Positions 17,501 through 25,613 of a stretch of DNA of 64,000 nt are shown piece after piece. Numbering within the stretch: the stretch's first letter is position 1; every line of letters begins with the position of its first letter. Both the position numbers and the translations under genes were made by a program. The notes under the pieces are model-generated. The model had not been told where the DNA came from and did not search any database. It saw only the letters and a program-made list of their open reading frames with translations. Source of the DNA: Verrucomicrobiota bacterium (GTDB taxonomy: Bacteria; Verrucomicrobiota; Verrucomicrobiia; Limisphaerales; UBA9464); NCBI GenBank assembly GCA_017309115.1, contig JAFLEF010000003.1, positions 124,001 to 188,000 of the forward strand, written 5' to 3'.

Positions 17501-18656
17501 GTTGGTGGCGTCGCCGGTGTGGAACGTGGCGTTGACTGGACTTCCCCCGCTTTTTGAAGCCAACGAATCAGACCTCGTTCCCGTCTGGCAACCCTGGCCA
17601 GGCGAGGCCGTCACTCTGTCCCTGAGTCGTCCCGTGGCTTTGGGCGGGGCAACCATAACCGTCGACAAAGGAACTCACTCCGTTCAGTTGGGTCGGCGCC
17701 AACGGGTTTCGGAACTCGTCCTCGCACTCCGCTGCAGTTTGGGCGAGGACTTCCTGGTCACGTTACCCGACGATGCCGAGATCACGTCCCTGACGCGCAA
17801 TGGGGAGGCGTTACCGGTGCGGAAGGATGGGCCGCGGGTGATTGTCCCGGTTCGCCCTGGCGCGCAGACGGTCAAGCTCGGATGGAAGGTCAACACACCT
17901 CTGGGCCTCCGAGCCGGAGCGGGCGCGGTTCAGTTGCCGGTGGAAAGTGCCAACGTGGAAACCATAGTCACCGTGCCGTCGGATCGTTGGGTCCTTTGGG
18001 CCAGTGGACCTCAGCAAGGTCCGGCTGTGCGATTCTGGGTGATCCTCATTTGCTCCCTGTTGGCGGCTATCGGACTGGCGCGAATCAAGCAGTCTCCGCT
18101 CAGCGTTGGCGCCTGGATGTTGCTGGTGATTGGACTTACCCAGGTTCCGCTGCTGGCGGGCTTGGTGGTGGTGGGCTGGTTGTTCGTAGTGACCTGGCGG
18201 GGCCACCCGTCGTTTCAACAGTTGCCGGCGCAGAGCTACCTGGCGGGGCAGGTCCTGCTGGTGATGTCGACCGTGGTGTCGGTGGCAATTCTGATTTTCG
18301 CCGTCGGCGAAGGACTATTGGGAAGTCCCGAGATGTTCATTCTGGGCAACGGTTCCACCCGGGATGTTTTGCGTTGGTATCAGGATCGAAATGCCGAAGC
18401 CCTGCCCGTGCCCCAGGTTTTTTCCGTGTCTGTCTGGTGGTTCCGTTTCCTGATGCTGCTGTGGGCGCTGTGGTTGGCGGCGTCGCTGATCCGTTGGCTA
18501 CGGTTGGCTTGGGTGAATTTTAGTTTGGGTGGTTTCCGTCCGTCTTCCCCGGCGAGGTCGGCGACCGAGACGGAAGCACTATTGGGTACCCTTCCGCCCG
18601 GGAAGCGACCGGAGTTTCGGCCGTCACCGCCGCCCCCGCCTCCGCCGGCTTTGTAG
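14535..18656 (+). CDS. Very large multi-span membrane protein of unknown function
   Basis: A 1373-residue protein from the ATG at 14535 (MKIRQLRWLWWLW..., a signal peptide). I do not recognise the family. A beta-rich extracytoplasmic region (about 20-450) is followed by a cluster of membrane segments (about 455-565), then a pair near 672-725 (LLRVALLLTLAALLF and LAALMLLPLFSIPVQAAE; the latter ends like a signal-peptidase site). A second beta-rich region (about 730-1160) follows, then four hydrophobic segments (about 1165-1332) and a polyproline tail. The repeated layout (exported beta domain, membrane bundle, exported beta domain, membrane bundle) suggests fusion or duplication of one module. 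It may act in cell-envelope processes; no catalytic motif is visible. Confidence 0.75.
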   Translation: MKIRQLRWLWWLWLWGWAAVAATPSRIPEALQPWEAWATWDDANRFCPTPYSNPEAHQCFWPSQLDLRVGTNGASFELQVMVYCATWVPLPGGTDLWPSQVQDNNLPAAVLPRDGIPTVRLEPGRHLLTGSYRWVDFPQRIAIPPAIGILSLILEGRPVTNPVWDAEGQLWLKREGLTGPAEENFLSVKLYSLLEDGIPLWLRQEIELTVSGRSREEELGGILPEGWRLASVSGPLPVAVDESGRAKVQVRAGKWTLRLDAFRFDDPKEYRFAAGVTPAVAEELVAFRARPDFRVLEIGGATSIDVSQTTFPEKWRELPVFRWDTTSPFRLEQRMRGRGDQKPEGLSLAREWWLDEDGKGLTFRDRITGSRQEIWRLDVAEGEELGSVQSQGVGQLITENPQNGAPGVEIRKRDLNLEATGRMVRAREYSATGWRTDADSLQVSLNLPPGWRLLALFGADWVQGDWLTAWTLLDLFLLLIFSMTVFRLWGFRVAVLAFLAFGLAYHEPGAPRYLWLLLLIPLALQRVVPEGWARRLVQATSWTAMLLLFLALAPFVARQIQQAIYPQLEIVSAGRLLFSPQRYTVNQVSLAENAPASGDTISAAKQMRPELARRYGLSGPSLSNLSYDSKARIQTGPGVPEWSWRAVRFGWNGPVQASQQVRPILISLTWERIFTLLRVALLLTLAALLFRAGSRPRTAGGTPPKAVALAALMLLPLFSIPVQAAETEVPVALGAIPDAATLAKLRERLLTPSDAFPNAASISSVRLSLRERRINMVAEIHAAVQTSVPLPGRLPAWSPLRVLVDGKPETALRREDGFLWVVLPAGVHQVQVEGLLAAEGDWQWTFHLKPHQVSIEAPGWTVSGVRPNGVPEQQVFFAPVQKATASQVSYERQEFQAVAQVERQLELGLVWQVRTKVTRLSPAGRAVALRVPLLPGENVLSANAVVQDGGIEVRLGAQEPSFEWTSGLTVSNQLILATRTNDTWVERWQLVASPVWNVALTGLPPLFEANESDLVPVWQPWPGEAVTLSLSRPVALGGATITVDKGTHSVQLGRRQRVSELVLALRCSLGEDFLVTLPDDAEITSLTRNGEALPVRKDGPRVIVPVRPGAQTVKLGWKVNTPLGLRAGAGAVQLPVESANVETIVTVPSDRWVLWASGPQQGPAVRFWVILICSLLAAIGLARIKQSPLSVGAWMLLVIGLTQVPLLAGLVVVGWLFVVTWRGHPSFQQLPAQSYLAGQVLLVMSTVVSVAILIFAVGEGLLGSPEMFILGNGSTRDVLRWYQDRNAEALPVPQVFSVSVWWFRFLMLLWALWLAASLIRWLRLAWVNFSLGGFRPSSPARSATETEALLGTLPPGKRPEFRPSPPPPPPPAL

Positions 18657-18703
18657 TCATCGGGGACTGGACGGGCGCCTCCGTTCCAGACCATCGTCCT
18701 TTT

Positions 18704-19327
18704 ATGAAATCCACGTTGCTCCTCGGAATTCTGTTGTGCCTTGCGGTCCGCGTGATGGCGGCCCAGCCGGTGGCGTTGTTCGACGGCAAATCGTTCGCGG
18801 GATGGGATGGCGACACCAACAAGACCTGGCGAATCGTGAATGGGACGATTCAGGGAGGCAGTTTGCAGACGACGGTTCCCCGCAACGAGTTTGTCGCGAC
18901 GACGCGGTCATTCACCAACTTCGTGTTGCGAGCCAAGTTCAAGTTGGAAGGATCCGAGGGTTTCGTGAACTCCGGCATTCAGTTCCGCAGTCAGCGGGTG
19001 CCGAATGACGCCGAGATGATCGGGTATCAGGCCGACATCGGCGATGGGTGGTGGGGAGCGCTCTATGACGAATCGCGGCGGAACAAGGTGTTGGCCAAAC
19101 CGGGCGATTCCGAGCTGGGCAAGCCGGTGAAGAAGAATGACTGGAACGACTACGAGATTCGCTGTGTCGGCCCGCGCATGGTGCTGAAGATTAATGGCGT
19201 CACGACGGTGGACTACACCGAAGCTGACCCGGCAATTCCGCAGAACGGGCGAATCGGTCTCCAGGTCCACGGTGGCGGCAAAGCGCTCGTATCATTCAAG
19301 GACGTCACGATCGAGGAGCTTCCGTGA
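18704..19327 (+). CDS. DUF1080 (3-keto-disaccharide hydrolase-type) secreted protein
   Basis: A 207-residue exported protein with signal peptide MKSTLLLGILLCLAVRVMAAQ and the typical DUF1080 features: LFDGKSFAGWDGD at the start, TWRIVNGTIQGG, the FVLRAKFKLEG...NSGIQFRSQ strand pair, DIGDGWWGALYDE, NDWNDYEIRCVGPRM and GRIGLQVHGGG near the end. The family has a concanavalin-like jelly-roll fold, and some members hydrolyse 3-keto-disaccharides. It lies 47 bp downstream of the giant membrane protein on the same strand, so co-transcription is plausible. Confidence 0.93.
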   Translation: MKSTLLLGILLCLAVRVMAAQPVALFDGKSFAGWDGDTNKTWRIVNGTIQGGSLQTTVPRNEFVATTRSFTNFVLRAKFKLEGSEGFVNSGIQFRSQRVPNDAEMIGYQADIGDGWWGALYDESRRNKVLAKPGDSELGKPVKKNDWNDYEIRCVGPRMVLKINGVTTVDYTEADPAIPQNGRIGLQVHGGGKALVSFKDVTIEELP

Positions 19328-19378
19328 GACGGGGGAAGCGGGCGGCGAGCGGCAAACGGTAGAGGGCGAAATCTCGAC

Positions 19379-19747
19379 CTATAGCGACTCGGGTGACAGG
19401 CCCAGACTGACAATGGAGCACGCTTGGATCACAGGAAGTTCCAGGCGGTCGGCTTCAGCGAGGACTTCCTCCGTATCCGTTCCAGGGTTTAGCCACAGTT
19501 CATCGCAGCCGCGGGCGGCGATCTCGGGCAAGGTCTTGAGCAAGATCGGGGGTGGCAGGTAGACGCTGATCAGATTGGGCCGTTCGGGCAAATCGCGCAC
19601 GGAGGGTACCGCCGGAATTCCCTCAACGGTGGGTTCCTTGTGGTTTACGGGGAACACCCGGAAGCCGCGGTGCTGAAAAGCGCGCACCGCTTTGTTGCCA
19701 AACTTCGAACGATCCGTGGAGGCGCCGAGAATTGCGACGGTCTTCAT
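19379..19747 (-). CDS. CoA-binding domain protein
   Basis: A small protein of 122 residues. The ATG at 19747 puts the Rossmann start (KTVAILGASTDRSKFGNKAVRAF) at the N-terminus; an ATG at 19759 is also possible. The remaining strands (GFRVFPVNHKE, GIPAVPSVRDLPERPNLISVYLPP, CDELWLNPGTDTEEV, LPVIQACSIV) match the CoA_binding_2/YccU-type fold that binds coenzyme A or a related nucleotide. The gene starts 49 bp after the stop of the AAA+ gene on the same strand and is probably co-expressed with it. Confidence 0.88.
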   Translation of the reverse strand: MKTVAILGASTDRSKFGNKAVRAFQHRGFRVFPVNHKEPTVEGIPAVPSVRDLPERPNLISVYLPPPILLKTLPEIAARGCDELWLNPGTDTEEVLAEADRLELPVIQACSIVSLGLSPESL

Positions 19748-19796
19748 GCTCGTCAGCATGTCGGGATTCGATCGCTGCGCAACCGGGGTTTGCCCT

Positions 19797-22700
19797 TCAC
19801 GCCTCGGATTCCGGCGCGGGCAGGGCAATTTGTCCGCGAAAAAACTGGGCCAGACGAGTGGTGGTTCGGCCCGTTCGCAGGTCCTTGATCCGCGAACCAA
19901 TGCCTAAGTCATACCGGCGGATCAGCGAATCGCCATCCGCGGGCGTTGGTCGGGTCTGTTGAACCTGGGAATGCAGCAGCCGCGCGGCTTCGTCCAGGGC
20001 TTCGGCCTGGGTTCCCGCGAACCACAGATTGAGGGAACGAATGCTGGCGGCATGAAAACCCTGGACGTGCCACGCAGCGTTTTCCAACCAACGTCCTGTG
20101 CCGTGGGGGATGGAGTTGGCTTTGAGTCCGGCCAGGGAGCCGAACTTTTTCGGCGGTTCGCCAATCTGGGGGAACACTTCGACCCGAATCAGGGTGGTGT
20201 CTTCATGAGTTTGTTCCCGACCCGAACGCGGGTTTTTCTCGCGGGTCCGCCGATTGAACTCATGCAGGCCTGCCTCGCCGGCGACCAGAGCAAACCCGCC
20301 CAAACCCAGGATCTGGAGCACCGCCACCTCGAGCCGATCTTCGCGATACTCGGCCAGGAGGGAGGCTTGGAAATGACGGCGGCGGGCCAGACCAGAATAG
20401 GTTTGGATCAATGTTTCCACGGCTTTCAAGGCGCCCTGGGACTTGACCTGGCTGATGACCACGTAGGCGTCGCTGAGCCCGGCAGAGGTGGGATTCCGAG
20501 TGATGAACTGGAGTTGTTCGAGTTCGGATTCTAGTTCGCTGGCCCGTTCGGCAAAGGAGGCTCGTTCCTCGGCTCCCGTGGCATCCGCCTGAACTTCGAG
20601 TCGCTCCAGAGCGTCCTTCAGACGCGCTCGTCGAGAGAGGTACTGCTCCAGGCGGTTCAATTCGTCGAACGTCGCATCGCGACGGAGCGGATCCTGATAG
20701 AAGCCGGGCTGGCGAGTGAGCTCGAGAAGCTCGGACTTTCGATCAGTGGAAGGCCAAGGTTCCTCCACGAGGCTATCATATTGGTCCTGAAGTCGGGCGA
20801 CCCGTTCGCGTCCGGGCGTCGGCGTCGGTGTCGGGGTGGGGGCCGCCATCCGAACTCGCGCGGGATGGGCCAGTCGCACCGCGACCTGACTTCCCTCGGC
20901 TTTCAAAGTCAGCACGGTGCGGGGTTGGGTGCTTCCGGTGGCAATGGCTCGGGCCAGCGGCAGAAGCACCATCTTCTCCACGGTGCGTTTGAGAGGGCGG
21001 GCGCCAAAATGCGGGGAGTAGCCCTGCTTCACCAGGAGGGCCACAAGGTCAGGATCGATGCTGACGGCCAGACCCCGGCGGGCGATGCCGCTGCGCTGCA
21101 ACACAAGTTCCAATTCCCGGCGGGCAATGCGTTCGGCGGTTTCCAGCGATAGTGGTTGGAAGTGGACGATTCGATCCAGCCGATTGAGGAATTCGGGACG
21201 GAAGAAGCGGGCGAGTTCCCGGAAGGTTCGCTCGCTGTCACCGGCCGGAGCGGTCTCGGTTCGGCCAAACCCCAGCGGCGTCGGGGGAATCTGGGCGCCA
21301 ATATTGGAGGTGAGGATGACAATGCTGCGCCGGAAATCGACCAACCGGCCGCGACCGTCGGTCAGTCGTCCGGCGTCAAAAATCTGCAGGCACAGGTCAA
21401 AAACGTTGATGTGTGACTTTTCGATTTCGTCGAGCAAGACAACGGAGAACGGTCGTTGGCGGACGGCGTCGGTGAGCAGGCCGTTCTCGCCGCGACCGCC
21501 GATGAGGCGGGTGAATCCGTCCGGACTGGCGAATTCACTCATATCGAAGCGCAACAAACGGGCGGAGTCGCCGAAGATAAATTCGGCCAACGCCCGGGCC
21601 AGTTCCGTTTTGCCCACGCCGGTGGGGCCGACAAAGAGGAATACGCCAAACGGCTTCTGCGGATCGGTGAGGCCGGCTTTGATCAAGGTGACCAAATCCA
21701 CCATCGCGGCGACGGCTTCCGGTTGACCGATGATCCGGCGTTCGAAGAAGGACTGGAGCTGGGCGAGATCGAGCGGGGCAACGTCATCCAGTAGTTCGGC
21801 GGGAACCCCCGTGGATTGAGAGAGGACGTCCAGCACGTCGCGACGCGTGAGGGCGCGGCTGGTGTCCTTGAACGTGGTGATGACCGAGCGAAGCAACATC
21901 GCGGCATTGCCGGGTCGGGTCAGATGGCTGAGAAAGAACTCGCTGGCCTCCTGCAGTTCCTGAAGTACTCCGTCGCTGAGATTGGCCTTTGTGTGTTCCC
22001 GGATGTCCGACAGAACGGCGCGGGTTTGATCCGGGGTGAACTCTTCCAACAGGAACCGCTCGAAGAGACGCTGGAGTGCGGACTCACCGCCCAAGCCCCG
22101 CTCGAACTCCTCCGGCGTAGTTTCGCCCAATACCAGTAGGCTGCCTTCCTCCAGGTAGGGAGCGAGCGCCGAAGCGACATTGGCATCCGACTTGGACCAG
22201 CGGCCCATGGAGGCGAGATCGGCGAGGTTGGGAATGTAGACGAGGATCTTCCGTGGCCGCCGGACCGTCTCCACCAGTTCGCGGAGTTTCGTTTCCCATT
22301 CGCCGACATACTTCGTTCCGGCCATGAAATCCGTGGGCGACATGCGCAATACCCGCCACCCCCCGTTTTCGGGTCGGGCTAGCGCGTACACGAGTTCGTT
22401 GACCAGGGAGCTCTTGCCGCAGCCGGTCTTGCCGATCAGAGCTGCTGACCGAATCCGGTCGGACCGGAAGTGTTCCACCAATTGTGTCACGTTCCGCTCC
22501 AGTCGGAATCCGCGAGGCAGAGTACCGGCGAGAGCCTGGGCTGTGAGGTCGGTTCCGAAGCGGGCCAGGGTGGCGGGATTCACCTGTTCCCGGGTGCGCT
22601 GTTCCAGCCAGTTCGAGAGCGTCGGACGCCGACCCCCGAGCGCCTTGGCCTGCCGTTCAGCCTTGGAAAGGAGGGCGATGTCGGTTGGGAGTTGGGCCGA

Positions 22701-23288
22701 CGCTTCCTCGGAACGCTGTTGCAAACTTCGTTCCAGAAGGTCGGCGCAGCGCTGTTGGACATCGCTGTCATCGTCTTGCGCCAAAGCCGTGAGTAGGGCG
22801 CCGAGACCACGGGACTTCGCTTGTTCTCCTAACGCGGAGGCGGACGACTGGCGCACGCTCCACGAAGGGTCGTTCAAGAGCAGTTCGCGTTGGAGGTCCA
22901 GGAATTCGGCTTGACCGGAGGTGGCTTTCACAACGGCCAGTCGGATGTCGCCGTCAGTGTCCTCGGCCAAGGATTTCAGGGCGTTTCGGACGGCTTCGGC
23001 GGCCGTGAGTTTGCCGAGTACTTCGGCGAGCTTGGCGCGCACCCGTTCCTCGTCGTCCTCGACTAGGCGGAGCAGACTGGAAGTCAGAGCGGGGTCGGGT
23101 CTTTGACGGCAGACTTCGAGAGCGGAGAGTCGCAACGGGATCTGCGGGGCGAGAAGGAGCGAATCGAGCAGGGCAGGGTCGGCCGCGTGTTCCAGTAGCG
23201 CGGCGGCCAAGAGGCTGATTTTCTCCGCGGGATCCTCGTATTGTCCGCGGCGGAGACTTTCGATGAGGCTGCGAATATCCTCGTTCAT
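19797..23288 (-). CDS. AAA+ Clp-type unfoldase fused to a GGQ-less release-factor-2-like module
   Basis: A 1163-residue protein; the ATG at 23288 (MNEDIRSLIESL) was chosen over an upstream start that adds 41 low-complexity residues. Residues about 20-200 are HEAT-like helical repeats instead of the usual Clp N domain. AAA1 has Walker A GKTGCGKS (286-293), but its Walker B reads ILVYIPNLADL, lacking the catalytic acid pair. AAA2 is intact: Walker A GPTGVGKT (554-561), Walker B VVLLDEIEKSH (616-626), sensor 1 ILTSNIG, an LGF tripeptide (672-674), FRPEFLNRLD, and sensor 2 GARPLKR. After a TP-repeat linker (about 817-826), residues about 836-1153 align by eye with peptide chain release factor 2: a PCRF-like coiled region, GLHEFNRRT, RVEVFPQI and RIKDLRTG (1133-1140). 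The GGQ loop is missing. No ClpB-type middle domain is seen. Confidence 0.88.
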   Translation of the reverse strand: MNEDIRSLIESLRRGQYEDPAEKISLLAAALLEHAADPALLDSLLLAPQIPLRLSALEVCRQRPDPALTSSLLRLVEDDEERVRAKLAEVLGKLTAAEAVRNALKSLAEDTDGDIRLAVVKATSGQAEFLDLQRELLLNDPSWSVRQSSASALGEQAKSRGLGALLTALAQDDDSDVQQRCADLLERSLQQRSEEASAQLPTDIALLSKAERQAKALGGRRPTLSNWLEQRTREQVNPATLARFGTDLTAQALAGTLPRGFRLERNVTQLVEHFRSDRIRSAALIGKTGCGKSSLVNELVYALARPENGGWRVLRMSPTDFMAGTKYVGEWETKLRELVETVRRPRKILVYIPNLADLASMGRWSKSDANVASALAPYLEEGSLLVLGETTPEEFERGLGGESALQRLFERFLLEEFTPDQTRAVLSDIREHTKANLSDGVLQELQEASEFFLSHLTRPGNAAMLLRSVITTFKDTSRALTRRDVLDVLSQSTGVPAELLDDVAPLDLAQLQSFFERRIIGQPEAVAAMVDLVTLIKAGLTDPQKPFGVFLFVGPTGVGKTELARALAEFIFGDSARLLRFDMSEFASPDGFTRLIGGRGENGLLTDAVRQRPFSVVLLDEIEKSHINVFDLCLQIFDAGRLTDGRGRLVDFRRSIVILTSNIGAQIPPTPLGFGRTETAPAGDSERTFRELARFFRPEFLNRLDRIVHFQPLSLETAERIARRELELVLQRSGIARRGLAVSIDPDLVALLVKQGYSPHFGARPLKRTVEKMVLLPLARAIATGSTQPRTVLTLKAEGSQVAVRLAHPARVRMAAPTPTPTPTPGRERVARLQDQYDSLVEEPWPSTDRKSELLELTRQPGFYQDPLRRDATFDELNRLEQYLSRRARLKDALERLEVQADATGAEERASFAERASELESELEQLQFITRNPTSAGLSDAYVVISQVKSQGALKAVETLIQTYSGLARRRHFQASLLAEYREDRLEVAVLQILGLGGFALVAGEAGLHEFNRRTREKNPRSGREQTHEDTTLIRVEVFPQIGEPPKKFGSLAGLKANSIPHGTGRWLENAAWHVQGFHAASIRSLNLWFAGTQAEALDEAARLLHSQVQQTRPTPADGDSLIRRYDLGIGSRIKDLRTGRTTTRLAQFFRGQIALPAPESEA

Positions 23289-23571
23289 GTCAGGGTTCCG
23301 AAACCTATGACGGCGCGCCCAAGCAGGGCGATGGAAATGGCTATTCCCGGTGGCGAAGCTCAGCGCCGGGCCGGGTCTGGGTGGGGCAGTAACTCCCCAA
23401 AAGGGAAACACCTTGACTCCATCAGTTCGCCAGAGAGGGTGGGGAAAAGTACCCGGCTTCGGGGAGAAGGCGGGTGCTTTCTTTTTGCGGATTCGTAAGG
23501 CTTTTGCCGATCACTTCATGACCGAGACCGGATGACCTCCGCAACGGTGATGAGAATACTTTTACGCCAGG

Positions 23572-25149
23572 ATGACTGAAACTAAGGATCGCTCTGTCCC
23601 AAATGTTACAGACGGGAATCGAAACGGTGCCGGAGCCGTGACGAAGCAGGATCGGAGGGAGATCTTCCGGCGCTCCGCTGGGTTGTCCCGCGTCGGGCGC
23701 TGGGGTGCGGTCGTACTGAGCGTAGTCTTGGGGGCTCAGACGGGTTGGGCGGCAACCGATCCCGCAATGCTTCAGTTGTTCAAGATCCTTCGGGATCGCG
23801 GCTCGATTAGTCAGGAGGAGTATCAGCTCCTGATGAACATGGCCACCTCACCGGAAGCGCCGGCGGGAGTGGCAGCCACTCCCTCGGTCTCCACCAACAC
23901 CCCGGCAAAACCAGCCGAACTCCCGGCACCCACATCACCGGTGGTCGCCGGGACGGTTACCTCGACCAACGCGGTTGCCAGTGCCGCCAAGGCGGTTGAA
24001 CCGAAGGAGAAGGAGAAGTGGTATCAAAAGTTCAATTTTGGTGGGTACACACAATTGCGGATCACCGCGTTGTTGAACGAGGAAGCGGACGATTTGAATG
24101 TGCCGAATGATCCTTCTGTGAGTCCGACGGCGCTGTTCACGATCCGCCGAGCTCGGTTCCGCTTGGCCGGAGACGTCTCCCCGCACCTGTCGTTGTACGC
24201 TCAGGTGGATGCTTTTGCCAATGTTGCCAGCGGTGGCAACTCGTCTGCCGGGGTGCAGCTGCGTGATCTCTACGCCGACGTTTATCCGATGGAATCACGG
24301 GAACTTTGGTTCCGCCTGGGGCAGTCCAAGGTTCCGTATGGTTGGGTCAACATGCAGTCCAGCCAGAATCGCTCCCCGATGGAGCGGCCCGACGCGATCA
24401 ACTCAGCGGTCGAGGGCGAGCGCGACATTGGAGCCTTTGCCATGTACGCACCGGAAGAAGCTCGAAAGCGGTTCAAGGAACTCGTGCAGTCGGGTCTGAA
24501 GGGTTCCGGAGATTACGGGGTGCTGTCGTTTGGCGCTTACAATGGGCAGGGCGCAAATAGACCTGACCTCAATGGTTTTCCGTACTGGATGGCTCGAGCT
24601 GATTATCCGTTCAAGTTGGATAGCGGCCAGTTCGTCGAGTTCGGAGTCCAAGGTTACCTTGGGCGATATGTCCCCACGGTCCAGACCGTCACCTACAACG
24701 GCAAACCCGTGACGCCCCGCTTCAATAGTGACGGCGTTATGGATCGCCGGGTGGCCGCGACTGCCGTCTGGTATCCCCAACCATTTGGGTTCGAAGCGGA
24801 ATGGAATGTCGGCACAGGTCCGGAGCTCAATGAAAACTTCACCCAGATCAACTCGGAGTGGTTGAATGGCGGTTATCTGCAATTCAACTACCAGATCGCC
24901 GTGGGGAGTCGGAAAATCTTCCCGTACACCCGCTGGCATTTCTATCAGGGCGGTCGCAAGTTCGGAACCAATTCGCCTTACGAGTACGTCAACGAACTCG
25001 ATTTCGGTTTCGAGTATGCCCCATGGAATGAACTCGAGTTCAGCGTCCAATACACTTGGACCTTCGACCGGACCAATACCAGTCAGGCTCCCTATGACGA
25101 TGTGCAGGGAGCCAGCCGCATCGAGTTCCAAGCCCAATGGAACTATTGA
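23572..25149 (+). CDS. Phosphate-selective-type porin (Porin O/P family)
   Basis: A 525-residue outer-membrane porin. After a basic N-terminus, a signal-like segment ends in TGWAA; a short helical region (LFKILRDRGSISQEEYQLLMN) and an Ala/Pro/Thr linker lead to the barrel. The barrel opens FNFGGYTQLRITALL, followed by FTIRRARFRLAGDVSPHLSLYAQVD, RLGQSKVPYGWVNMQSSQNRSPMERPDAIN, ERDIGAFAMY, and closes IEFQAQWNY. This matches the OprO/OprP superfamily (anion-selective trimeric porins). Whether it prefers phosphate cannot be said from sequence. It is divergent from the AAA+ gene across 283 bp that should hold both promoters. Confidence 0.88.
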   Translation: MTETKDRSVPNVTDGNRNGAGAVTKQDRREIFRRSAGLSRVGRWGAVVLSVVLGAQTGWAATDPAMLQLFKILRDRGSISQEEYQLLMNMATSPEAPAGVAATPSVSTNTPAKPAELPAPTSPVVAGTVTSTNAVASAAKAVEPKEKEKWYQKFNFGGYTQLRITALLNEEADDLNVPNDPSVSPTALFTIRRARFRLAGDVSPHLSLYAQVDAFANVASGGNSSAGVQLRDLYADVYPMESRELWFRLGQSKVPYGWVNMQSSQNRSPMERPDAINSAVEGERDIGAFAMYAPEEARKRFKELVQSGLKGSGDYGVLSFGAYNGQGANRPDLNGFPYWMARADYPFKLDSGQFVEFGVQGYLGRYVPTVQTVTYNGKPVTPRFNSDGVMDRRVAATAVWYPQPFGFEAEWNVGTGPELNENFTQINSEWLNGGYLQFNYQIAVGSRKIFPYTRWHFYQGGRKFGTNSPYEYVNELDFGFEYAPWNELEFSVQYTWTFDRTNTSQAPYDDVQGASRIEFQAQWNY

Positions 25150-25268
25150 AGTACGGGTGGTGAGCGGTGGGGCGGTGCGGGGAGACGTCGGGTTAGTAGT
25201 CGAGTGCTGGAAGACAGCGCGGAACCCAGACTGGCATCCCCAGCTTCTGTGACCCACGCTGACCACGC

Positions 25269-25604
25269 ATGAAATCGTTTCGTTCGATCGGGCTCGTGGG
25301 CGTTGTGGTGTTGGGCATTGCTGGAGGCGCCGCCCTGCGCTCATCAGCCCAAGAGCGAGTTTCCGCTGCCTCCATTGAGTATGCGACCATTCGCTGGGAT
25401 GGTCGCGATAACACCCACGTGATCCGGCCCGGCGCCCAAGTGGAGTTTTTTGGACCCGAACTCAAGAAACTGGCGAAGCCGGAACGAACCGATTCCCGGT
25501 CGTACTACCTCAACTGGGTGATGAATCACCTCGCCAAGGAAGGCTGGGAATTCTCCGGGATCAGTTCGGACGACGTGGTGATGCGGCGTCCGGTGGCCCG
25601 TTAA
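25269..25604 (+). CDS. Small exported DUF4177-like protein
   Basis: A 111-residue protein with a signal peptide or N-terminal anchor (SIGLVGVVVLGIAGGAALRSSAQ). The C-terminal part (SYYLNWVMNHLAKEGWEFSGI...VMRRP) resembles DUF4177, small proteins with an L-N-x-(L/M)-x-x-x-G-x-EGWE pattern and no known role. It lies 119 bp downstream of the porin and its stop is 9 bp from the convergent Ig gene. Confidence 0.65.
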   Translation: MKSFRSIGLVGVVVLGIAGGAALRSSAQERVSAASIEYATIRWDGRDNTHVIRPGAQVEFFGPELKKLAKPERTDSRSYYLNWVMNHLAKEGWEFSGISSDDVVMRRPVAR

Positions 25605-25613
25605 GAAACGCCC

